Assembly (NCBI GenBank): GCA_025350465.1
Contig: JANXXU010000048.1
Span: 1-64,000, forward strand
DNA from: Alphaproteobacteria bacterium
GTDB taxonomy: Bacteria > Pseudomonadota > Alphaproteobacteria > Micropepsales > Micropepsaceae
Reading direction: 5' to 3'
Length of the DNA: 64,000 bases
Shown here: positions 15,482 to 22,720 of the stretch, piece after piece
How the letters are laid out: each line of letters opens with the position of its first letter
Position numbering within the stretch: position 1 is the first letter of the stretch
The notes under the pieces: generated by a model
Databases searched by the model: none
Told to the model about the DNA's origin: nothing
What the model saw: only the letters and a program-made list of their open reading frames with translations
Position numbers and translations under genes: made by a program

Positions 15482-17000
15482 GGTTGCCCCAATAGCGATC
15501 GCGGATCAGGCGCTTATAGAGCTTGCCCGTTGCATGGCGCGGCAGCTCGCTGTCGAAATCCACAGTTCTGGGGCATTTGACCGGCGAAAGCTGCGCGCGG
15601 CAATAGGCGAGCAATTCCTCGGCCAATTTCGGCCCGGCGTCCGCCCAATTGACCGGCTGAACGACAGCCTTGACCTCCTCGCCGAAGTCCTCGTTGGGAA
15701 CACCGATCACCGCCACGTCGGCGACCTTGGGGTGTGTGATCAGGACGTTCTCGGCTTCCTGCGGATAGATGTTCACCCCGCCTGAAATGATCATGAAGGC
15801 CTTGCGGTCGGTGAGATAGAGGTAGCCTTCGCCGTCCACGTAGCCGACATCTCCCAACGTCGACCAGCCTTGCGCATTGCGGCTCTCGGCGGTCTTTTTC
15901 GGGTCGTTGTGATATTCGAAGACCGGCCCGTCGGAAAAATAGATCGTTCCGGGTTTGCCCGTCGGCTGCTCCTTGCCGTCATCGTCGACGATGTGAAGTT
16001 TGCCGAGCAACGCCTTGCCAACGGACCCTGGATGGGCGAGCCACTCGTGGCTGTTGATCGCGCAAAAGCCGTTGCCTTCGGTGCCCGCGTAGTATTCGAA
16101 AATGACGGGCCCCCACCATTCGATCATTTGCTTCTTGACCGGCACGGGGCAGGGCGCCGCGGCGTGGATCGCATGCGTGAGTGAGCTCAGATCGTATTTG
16201 TACCGTACATCCTCCGGCAACTTCAGCATACGGACGAACATCGTCGGCACGAGTTGGCTGTGCGTGATTTGGTAGCGCTCGATCAGCCGCAAATATTCTT
16301 GCGGGTCGAAATGCTCCATGACGACCGAGGTGCCGCCGAGACGATGGACGGCCATGTTGTAGCGCAGCGGCGCCGCATGATAGAGCGGTGCCGGCGACAA
16401 ATAGATCGTGCCCGGCCCCATGGCGTAGAGAATCTGCGTAAGGCCGATGAGCGGATTGGGATCGTCGAGCTTACCGCCGGAGAGGGCGCCCTTCACGCCC
16501 TTCGGTCGCCCGGTCGTGCCGGAGGAATAGAGCATATCGGCGCCCGGCGTCTCGTCGGCGATCGGCATCGAAGGCATGGCACCGACCGCATGTTCCCAAC
16601 GCTCGTAGCCTGTCAGGGCGCCGCTCAGAACGAACAGCTTCACGCCGCTCAGTTTGGTTGCAAGTTCGCTTGCAACCGGCGCCATCGCCGTCGACGTGAC
16701 GAAGACCTTCGCGGCGCAGTCGCGAACGATGTATTCGACTTCGCCTGCGGTCAGCCGCGACGAGATGCAGGTGTAGTAGAGCCCCGCTCGCTGCGCCGCC
16801 CAGCAGATCGGCAAATAATGGACATTGTTCTCCATGAAGACCGCAATGCCGTCGCCGGCCTTGAGACCCAGCTTGCGGAACAACTGCGCGCCCCGATTTG
16901 ATCGCTCATCGAGATCGCGATAGGTGACCGTCTCGCCGGTCGAAGCCATGATGAAGGCAGGCTTCTCGGCCTGCGTGCGCGCGTGCACGGATGGATGCAT
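15462..17000 (-). CDS. Acyl-CoA synthetase (AMP-dependent ligase)
   Basis: A 512-residue ANL-superfamily ligase that activates a carboxylic acid to its CoA thioester. The P-loop is LYSSGTTGRPKGVKG near residue 165; EYYAGTEGNGF near 290 and GDVGYVDGEGYLYLTDR near 385 follow; the catalytic lysine of the C-terminal domain is in HATGKLYKR. Chain-length preference is not evident. It is the first gene of a three-gene operon (ligase, ChaC, MaoC) and is divergent from the crotonase at 17381. Confidence 0.92.
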   Translation of the reverse strand: MHPSVHARTQAEKPAFIMASTGETVTYRDLDERSNRGAQLFRKLGLKAGDGIAVFMENNVHYLPICWAAQRAGLYYTCISSRLTAGEVEYIVRDCAAKVFVTSTAMAPVASELATKLSGVKLFVLSGALTGYERWEHAVGAMPSMPIADETPGADMLYSSGTTGRPKGVKGALSGGKLDDPNPLIGLTQILYAMGPGTIYLSPAPLYHAAPLRYNMAVHRLGGTSVVMEHFDPQEYLRLIERYQITHSQLVPTMFVRMLKLPEDVRYKYDLSSLTHAIHAAAPCPVPVKKQMIEWWGPVIFEYYAGTEGNGFCAINSHEWLAHPGSVGKALLGKLHIVDDDGKEQPTGKPGTIYFSDGPVFEYHNDPKKTAESRNAQGWSTLGDVGYVDGEGYLYLTDRKAFMIISGGVNIYPQEAENVLITHPKVADVAVIGVPNEDFGEEVKAVVQPVNWADAGPKLAEELLAYCRAQLSPVKCPRTVDFDSELPRHATGKLYKRLIRDRYWGNRDSKIV

Positions 17001-17106
17001 GGGGGTTGACCTCGAAATTCGATGGCTTGATCACGTAGCAATAAGGCGTTCGCACTGGCTGCTCAACCGTTAGGGCCGGGCTCGGCCCGTGGGTTGTCAC
17101 TCAAAA

Positions 17107-17155
17107 CCTCCCTCTCCCTTCCTACTTCAGGAAGGGAGAGGGAGGGGTGAGGGAT
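17107..17155. repeat. Hairpin-plus-tail repeat, left copy of pair 3
   Basis: A perfect 17-bp stem: CCTCCCTCTCCCTTCCT (17107-17123) with its reverse complement at 17129-17145, around the loop ACTTC. The tail GGTGAGGGAT points right, towards the partner. The stem core CCTCTCCC/GGGAGAGG is the same as in pair 2. Confidence 0.82.
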
Positions 17156-17238
17156 GGCCGGCACGCGATGGTCAAAGGTCGGATTCTTGAGAAGGCGCCC
17201 GTACAAATCCACTACTGTCCGCAAACGACCCAAAGGTC

Positions 17239-17289
17239 ATCCCTCACCCGCGGCCCCTCTCCCTTCCAAAAGAATGGAAGGGAGAGGGG
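17239..17289. repeat. Hairpin-plus-tail repeat, right (inverted) copy of pair 3
   Basis: A perfect 15-bp stem: CCCCTCTCCCTTCCA (17254-17268) with TGGAAGGGAGAGGGG (17275-17289), loop AAAGAA. The tail ATCCCTCACCC (17239-17249) faces left, so the pair again has hairpins outside and tails inside. Confidence 0.82.
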
Positions 17290-17380
17290 TGAGTCAGGCG
17301 TGGCAATCGAGCGCGGCTTTCCAACGCGTGCGCAATCGCTATTGTTGCGCTATCGCGCCATTCCCTAAAGAGAGAAACCG

Positions 17381-18280
17381 ATGTCCTACACACAGATCAA
17401 ATACGACGTTGCCGACAAGGTTGCGACGATCACGCTGAACCGCCCGGAGAAACTCAACGCCTTTACCGGCACGATGATGAACGAGATGATCGATGCCTTC
17501 GCTCAGATCGACAAAGACGACAACGTGCGCGTCGCCATCGTCACGGGCGCGGGCCGCGCGTTTTGTGCCGGCGCCGATCTTTCGGCCGGAGCCAAAACCT
17601 TCGACTATGACGCGCGCGGGGACCGTCCGGATCGCGCCGGCGCCGGTCGCGGCGCCCAAGTGAATTGGAGCGACCCGCGTATCCGTGACGGCGGCGGCCT
17701 CGTCTCCTTGCGCATCTTCGAGTGCCTGAAGCCTGTCATCGCCGCGGTGAATGGCCCGGCGGTCGGTGTAGGCATCACGATGCAATTGCCCATGGATATC
17801 CGTATCGCCAGCGACACCGCGCGCTTCGGCTTTGTTTTTTCCCGCCGCGGAATCGTGCCGGAGGCGTGCTCGAGCTGGTTCTTGCCGCGCATCGTCGGCA
17901 TCTCGAAAGCGATGGAATGGTGCACGACGGGCCGCGTCTTCGACGCCAAGGAAGCGCTCGACGCGGGCCTCGTCTCGCGCGTCGTCAAACCCGAAGAATT
18001 GCTCCCCGCGGCAAACGCAATCGCGCGCGAGATCGCCGACAACACTTCGCCGGTGTCGGTCGCGCTCACGCGCCAAATGCTGTGGCGGATGCTGGGCGCC
18101 GATCATCCGATGGAAGCACACAAAATAGATAGCCGCGGGATCTACGCGCGCGGTCAAGCGGAAGACGCGAAGGAAGGCGTTGTCTCCTTTCTCGAAAAGC
18201 GCCAGCCGCACTACCCGAACAAAGTGTCGACCGACATGCCTGGCTATTTCCCGTGGTGGAAGCCGCGCGAATTCTCCTGA
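17381..18280 (+). CDS. Enoyl-CoA hydratase/isomerase family protein (crotonase)
   Basis: A 299-residue crotonase. The oxyanion-hole loops are GAGRAFCAGADLS (near residue 60) and NGPAVGVGITMQLPMDIRIA (near 122). Between them is an insertion rich in Gly/Arg/Asp (YDARGDRPDRAGAGRGAQV) that lengthens it beyond a typical 260-residue hydratase. RRGIVPEACSSWFLPR carries the likely catalytic glutamate. It probably forms one transcription unit with the small ORF and GNAT that follow, and is divergent from the acyl-CoA synthetase operon. Confidence 0.9.
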   Translation: MSYTQIKYDVADKVATITLNRPEKLNAFTGTMMNEMIDAFAQIDKDDNVRVAIVTGAGRAFCAGADLSAGAKTFDYDARGDRPDRAGAGRGAQVNWSDPRIRDGGGLVSLRIFECLKPVIAAVNGPAVGVGITMQLPMDIRIASDTARFGFVFSRRGIVPEACSSWFLPRIVGISKAMEWCTTGRVFDAKEALDAGLVSRVVKPEELLPAANAIAREIADNTSPVSVALTRQMLWRMLGADHPMEAHKIDSRGIYARGQAEDAKEGVVSFLEKRQPHYPNKVSTDMPGYFPWWKPREFS

Positions 18281-18288
18281 GGCCATCG

Positions 18289-18480
18289 ATGGGTCAAATG
18301 AACAAAGCTTGGCACGCGCGCAATCCGACGGCGGATCGCGCCACCTTCGAGGAGCGCAGGCCTTGGCATGAGCGTCATGCCAAGGCCTGCGGGTGCCGGC
18401 AGATGCCTGTGCGAACGGCGGCCGAACTCGCCAAGCGGAAAAAAATGGCGGCGGCGCGCACGACGCGGAGAGCGACGTGA
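18289..18480 (+). CDS. Small basic protein with a WH..H/CGC motif
   Basis: A 63-residue ORF starting 8 nt after the crotonase stop, with GAGG about 7 nt upstream. Its sequence (MGQMNKAWHARNP, then RRPWHERHAKACGC) resembles short conserved alphaproteobacterial proteins with a Trp-His-x(2)-x-His then Cys-Gly-Cys pattern, possibly metal-binding; I have no function for it. The middle is written over a perfect 16-bp inverted repeat (18356-18390). Its TGA overlaps the GTG start of the GNAT gene. Confidence 0.6.
   Translation: MGQMNKAWHARNPTADRATFEERRPWHERHAKACGCRQMPVRTAAELAKRKKMAAARTTRRAT
18356..18390. repeat. Perfect 16-bp inverted repeat inside a small ORF
   Basis: GCAGGCCTTGGCATGA (18356-18371) is the exact reverse complement of TCATGCCAAGGCCTGC (18375-18390) with a 3-nt loop (GCG). 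In RNA this is a very stable hairpin about 90 nt upstream of the GNAT start. Confidence 0.9.
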
Positions 18481-18944
18481 CGAGCGTCTCGGTCGGGCCG
18501 CTCGCGTCGAAGGATGAGGGCGAGTGGCGGCCGCTATTCGAGGCCTATTGCCGTTTCTACAAGGTCGAGCCGAACGCCGAAAAATCTTCAACGGTCTGGC
18601 GCTGGTTGATGGACCCCGGTTACGGGTTGAAGGGGCTCGGTGCGCGCCAAGCCGACGGGCCATTGATCGGCATCGCTCATCTACGCCCGGTACCGCGCAC
18701 GCTCTCTGGTGCCGAGGGTGGTTTTCTCGACGACCTGTTCGTCGAACCTTCGATGCGCGGCAGCGGTGCTGCAGAGGCGTTGATGAAGGCAATTGCCGCT
18801 TATGCGCGCGACAGACGCTGGCCGGTCGTTCGCTGGTGGACGGCGGACGACAACTATCGCGCGCGGCGGCTTTACGATCGCCTCGCGCGCAAGACGCACT
18901 GGAATACCTATGAACTCGATCCCAACGACCCGCGCCTAGCTTAG
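18477..18944 (+). CDS. GNAT family N-acetyltransferase
   Basis: A 155-residue GNAT domain. The acetyl-CoA motif is LFVEPSMRGSGAAEALMKAI near residue 85, followed by WWTADDNYRARRLYDRLA (motif B, typical of small-molecule and aminoglycoside-like GNATs). The acceptor is unknown. The start is GTG 18477, overlapping the stop of the upstream small ORF (GTGA), so it depends on translation of that ORF and perhaps on the hairpin within it. Confidence 0.88.
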   Translation: MTSVSVGPLASKDEGEWRPLFEAYCRFYKVEPNAEKSSTVWRWLMDPGYGLKGLGARQADGPLIGIAHLRPVPRTLSGAEGGFLDDLFVEPSMRGSGAAEALMKAIAAYARDRRWPVVRWWTADDNYRARRLYDRLARKTHWNTYELDPNDPRLA

Positions 18945-19119
18945 GTCGAGACGCAATTGATGCTCGCCGATCGGCCGGCGGCCGGGCAAGAGGCGATCAT
19001 GGCGTCGATAAAGAGTGGTGACTTGTAGCCCCTCAGCAATCACTCGCCACTTGCCCGGCGCGTTCGTGGGACCGGATCCGTGGGCGCTGTCGGTCCGCTC
19101 CTACACGACATCGGCCAAA

Positions 19120-19836
19120 TCACGATTCCGACAACTTCAGAATCATTTGGGAGAGCTTGTCCGGTTGGGAGAAGTAGGCCGAGTGGCTCGCCTCAATGCT
19201 TTCGACGCGGTCAACTTTGGTTTCTGCGAGCAAGCGGTCCTGCAACGCAAGGGACACGGCGTTGTCTTGGGTCAGGCGGATGTAAGCGCGCGGGACGCGG
19301 CCGTAGTCGTCTTGCGACAATCGAAGGCGGGTTAGGGCCGGGCGGGCCGGTTCGCGCACTAGAAGTGCGGTGGCGAGCGCCACGTCGTCTTCGCTGCAAT
19401 CGGCGTAGAGCGCCTCGCGGTAGACTTTGGGATTCAGCCGATCCCACAGTGCCAAGCGATTGATAGCGACATTGCCCGGCATCATCGATTGGTCATCTGG
19501 CAAGTAGTCGAGCACGCGCCGCTCGGCCGGCAGCATGAAAGATGCAAGATAGATCGTACGCGCGATCCGATCGGGCGCGCGCTCGGCCAGCGCTGAGGCG
19601 ACGATACCGTTGCGGCTGTGTACGACGACGGTAGTCTTACCTTGCGGTGCGAGCGCCCGTTCGGCGGCGTCAACCATGCTCTTGAGGCCGACGAAAGCCG
19701 GCGTCGCCGGTGCGTGGCCGCGCCCCGGGAGGTCGATGGCGACGGCCAGTTTACCAGCGGCCGCGATCCGCGGCAGAACTTTGTGCCAGCACCAGCCGCC
19801 GTGCCAACTGCCGTGCAGAAAGAGAAAGTAAGACAT
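19120..19836 (-). CDS. Alpha/beta hydrolase, methylesterase/hydroxynitrile lyase-like
   Basis: A 238-residue serine hydrolase similar to the plant methylesterase/hydroxynitrile lyase group that is common in soil bacteria. It opens with FLFLHGSWHGGWCWHKVLP (oxyanion region). The nucleophile serine is in VVHSRNG and the histidine in IEASHSAYFSQPDKL. The HSRNG elbow differs from the more usual GHSxGG. The frame is open far upstream but MSYFLFLHG at 19836 matches the family N-terminus. Confidence 0.85.
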   Translation of the reverse strand: MSYFLFLHGSWHGGWCWHKVLPRIAAAGKLAVAIDLPGRGHAPATPAFVGLKSMVDAAERALAPQGKTTVVVHSRNGIVASALAERAPDRIARTIYLASFMLPAERRVLDYLPDDQSMMPGNVAINRLALWDRLNPKVYREALYADCSEDDVALATALLVREPARPALTRLRLSQDDYGRVPRAYIRLTQDNAVSLALQDRLLAETKVDRVESIEASHSAYFSQPDKLSQMILKLSES

Positions 19837-19991
19837 GGGCACGCCCGGTTGCTGGAGCGGAACATCGCCGTACCTCGCCGGACCCACACCCCGAATGCTG
19901 CTCTCGAATTTTGAGGCGGTGGCGCAGACTATTCCGGCGACAGTCGCATGATCGAAGCCACACGTTGTCGATATCCAATTCGATACAAACC

Positions 19992-21236
19992 CTAGCTCGT
20001 CAGCGCATCTTGCCGCCGAAAATGCCAGAGCGGCGTGAACAAGCGAAAGCTCAACCACAATAGACCGGCTCCGAGGGACGGGATGAGGAGCGCGTTGAGA
20101 ACGCCGAAGCTCTGCGCGCAAAAACCGATGACGACCGCGCCGGGCGCCCCACCCCACACCTGACCGAACTGAAAAATCGAGAGCACGCGCGCCCGGTAAG
20201 CCTCTGGTGCCGCCGCTTGCACCATGCTCCGGCTCATCGTCGCGCCGACGCCCGATCCCAGCCCCCACCATAAAATCAGCACGAGCAACAAGGGATAGGG
20301 CAGTGCGAAGTGCATCGCGCACAACACGATGAAACTATTGGCGTAGGCGAACATGAAGAGGCGGCCTTGGCGCGCGACCGGTTTCAGCCGCGCCATCGCC
20401 AAGGAAGAAATCGTGACGCCGATCATGAACATCAGCGGCATGCCGGCGAGCGTCGCCGAGCCGTTGCCGTAATACGCGCGATTGAGCAGGGGAAAGTCGA
20501 CGAGGAAAACGCCGTTGAATACCGGGCTACCGAGCACGATGAGCAACGTCACCGTCCGCAAACGTTCGTCCGCCCAGACGATCGCGACGCCCTGCTTCAC
20601 CTGAGGCCAAATCATGCGCAGGCGCGGCCGGCCGCGCGTCGTCGTGACCTGTGCCCGCGCCAGGCGCAAACGCGCCGTCGCGATTGCCGCGACGGCGAGA
20701 AGCGCCGCTTGCACCGAGAGCAACGCGACCGCTCCTGTCGTCGAAGCGGCACCACCGATCAGAATGCCTACGAGTTGGCCCGCAAAAGTTGCGCCGGTGG
20801 CGAGTGCGATCGTTCGCGTCAATCCCAATTCGCCCGGCGCCACATAGAAGAGCAGCGCATCGCGCGCCGGCATGATGAACGCCGCGATCGTGCCCCAGAG
20901 AAGCCCATAGGCGACGACGAGCGGCAGGGCGAGCGAGTGAAGAGCGATGATCAGGCCGAGCGCAATCGGTCCAAGCGCTGCCACGAGCTGAAGCTGCGCA
21001 ACATACTGGCGCAGATTGCGCCCGTCCGCCGTCGCGCCGCCCGCCAAGACGAGCAACATCGTGGGGACCGATCCGAGAGCTTGCGCGAGGCCGACCAGCC
21101 CCTCGCTTGCATGCAGATCATGTGTCAACAACCAAGGATAAATGACGCCCGCAAGGCCCGCCGCCGCGAAATACGCGCCTTGCGCGACAAGATAGCGGCG
21201 AAGCGACGCTTGCGCGGGAGCGGTCGGTGCCGGCAT
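19992..21236 (-). CDS. MFS transporter (second of a tandem paralogous pair)
   Basis: A 414-residue major facilitator with about 12 hydrophobic spans. The loop between TM2 and TM3 (GGATADGRNLRQYVAQLQL) is a weak form of the GxxxDRxGRR motif. It resembles the drug/enterobactin-exporter-like branch of MFS (MFS_3). ATG 21236 overlaps the stop of the upstream MFS gene by one base (TGATG); TTG 21239 is the longest alternative. It shares ordered similarity with its neighbour, including GLAQ after TM1 and SMARTIVQ/SRSMVQAA in the second half, indicating tandem duplication. Confidence 0.88.
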   Translation of the reverse strand: MPAPTAPAQASLRRYLVAQGAYFAAAGLAGVIYPWLLTHDLHASEGLVGLAQALGSVPTMLLVLAGGATADGRNLRQYVAQLQLVAALGPIALGLIIALHSLALPLVVAYGLLWGTIAAFIMPARDALLFYVAPGELGLTRTIALATGATFAGQLVGILIGGAASTTGAVALLSVQAALLAVAAIATARLRLARAQVTTTRGRPRLRMIWPQVKQGVAIVWADERLRTVTLLIVLGSPVFNGVFLVDFPLLNRAYYGNGSATLAGMPLMFMIGVTISSLAMARLKPVARQGRLFMFAYANSFIVLCAMHFALPYPLLLVLILWWGLGSGVGATMSRSMVQAAAPEAYRARVLSIFQFGQVWGGAPGAVVIGFCAQSFGVLNALLIPSLGAGLLWLSFRLFTPLWHFRRQDALTS

Positions 21237-22522
21237 CAATCGGCAGGCGCGAGCGACTCGAGCTCGCGGCGCGCGCTCTCGTCGGGCGAACGGATGCGCC
21301 AGAGTTCGGTGGTCACCAGCAGAAGCGCAAGAACCAGCATCATCGCGGCGCCCGGCACCAGCGCCGCGTTGCGGGCGCCGACCATATGCACGACATAGCC
21401 AAGTGTGATGGCGCCGATCGGCATGCCGCCGGTGAAGCCGAGCTGATAGACCGACATGACACGCGCCAGATGTGCGGGCGGCGCATTCTCCTGCACGATC
21501 GTGCGCGCCATCGAGATCATAAGGCCGGCACCAGTGCCCCAGACGAAGACGATAAAATAGAAGAGCGGTAACGGCGTCGGCACGGCAAAGAGCATCAAGG
21601 TGCCGCCGCCGATCACCAGGGCCAACGTCACCAGACGGCCGCGCGCCGCAATATTGCCGAGCCTTGCGATGCTCAACGACGCGCTGATCGATCCGCTCCA
21701 GAACGCCAACTGCAAAAGCGCGAATTGGACGACCGTGCCGCCGTATTCTTCGCGCATGATGACCGGCAGGATCACCATGAACGATCCAATCAGAAGAATG
21801 CCGATTGAAAACGTCACGATGGTGATCGGCAACAGCGTCGATGATCGGCCGACTTCGCGCACCCCCTCGACGATGCGCCAGGCATGCATGCGCATGCTAT
21901 GCTTTTCCGACGCGCCGCGTCCGGGCGCCGGCGCGAGATGACTTGCGGAAAACGCGCCGAACAGCTGTATCACCGCCTGCAGCGCCAGCAGCGTTGCAAC
22001 GCCGGCGAAGCGCGCCGACAGCGTCACCGCCATGCCGATCATCTGAGCCATGAATTGGACTCCGAGGGTGTTGGTCACTGCGCGCTGGACGGCTCCGTCG
22101 CCGTCTCGCACGATCACGCGGCCGAGCATCGCTTCGCGCGCGGGCATCATGAAGGCCGTGATCGTGCCCATGCCCAGGCCGTACGCAACAACCCGGTCAT
22201 ACTCCAGCCAGCCCAATGCGACAGTCAGCGCCAACAGGGCGGCTGGCAGTGCGGCCAGGCTATGGAGCACGATCATCAATCGGCGGTTGTCGAAGTGATC
22301 GGCAATCGCACCACCGATCAGAAGCAGGAAGACTGCCGGCAGATTCATCAAGAATTGTGCGAGGCCGATCAAGCTCGCCGGCTCGTGCAGTACCGTGGTG
22401 AGCAGGTATGTCGTGACGACGGACTGCAGACCGAACGATGCAAACCAAGCACCGACGCCACCGAGGTACCAACGAAACTGCATCCGCGGGTCGGCTTCGT
22501 CGGCCTGGACTGGAGAAAGCAT
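21236..22522 (-). CDS. MFS transporter (first of a tandem paralogous pair)
   Basis: A 428-residue major facilitator with about 12 TM spans (for example WFASFGLQSVVTTYLLTTVL at the N-terminus). The TM2-TM3 loop GGAIADHFDNRRLMIVLH is closer to the canonical MFS motif than that of its paralogue. The gene is first in a two-gene operon, and the downstream start lies within its stop. Divergent from the CPA1 antiporter gene. AGGA lies about 8 nt before ATG 22522. The substrate is not evident. Confidence 0.88.
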   Translation of the reverse strand: MLSPVQADEADPRMQFRWYLGGVGAWFASFGLQSVVTTYLLTTVLHEPASLIGLAQFLMNLPAVFLLLIGGAIADHFDNRRLMIVLHSLAALPAALLALTVALGWLEYDRVVAYGLGMGTITAFMMPAREAMLGRVIVRDGDGAVQRAVTNTLGVQFMAQMIGMAVTLSARFAGVATLLALQAVIQLFGAFSASHLAPAPGRGASEKHSMRMHAWRIVEGVREVGRSSTLLPITIVTFSIGILLIGSFMVILPVIMREEYGGTVVQFALLQLAFWSGSISASLSIARLGNIAARGRLVTLALVIGGGTLMLFAVPTPLPLFYFIVFVWGTGAGLMISMARTIVQENAPPAHLARVMSVYQLGFTGGMPIGAITLGYVVHMVGARNAALVPGAAMMLVLALLLVTTELWRIRSPDESARRELESLAPAD

Positions 22523-22720
22523 CGAGAGGTCCTATCACTCGGCGAATCGTCTAGAGTTGCACTGTCGAACGGTTCATGCGGCATGCGTCACAAGCCGCGT
22601 CGACAGCGTCGTGCCGGGACGTGGTAATCGACACATTCACGGCACTTTGCACTTTTCGGAAGCCACGCACGCCGGACACTATATAAACTACTCCCCTCCG
22701 TTCCGGGCCATCAGGAAGAC
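22523..22720. promoter_or_regulatory. Divergent promoter region between MFS and antiporter genes
   Basis: 198 nt between divergent starts. The antiporter side contains CACTATATAAACTACTCC (about 22676-22693), an AT-rich -10-like element 40-50 nt before ATG 22721. I could not pair it with a convincing -35 box. Confidence 0.4.

Larger units (their letters stand above)
17001..17380. promoter_or_regulatory. Divergent intergenic region containing inverted hairpin repeats
   Basis: This 380-nt gap separates the divergent acyl-CoA synthetase and crotonase genes, so it must hold promoters for both. Its centre is taken up by the pair-3 repeats. AGAGAG lies about 10 nt before ATG 17381. I could not identify convincing -35/-10 boxes. 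Confidence 0.5.
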
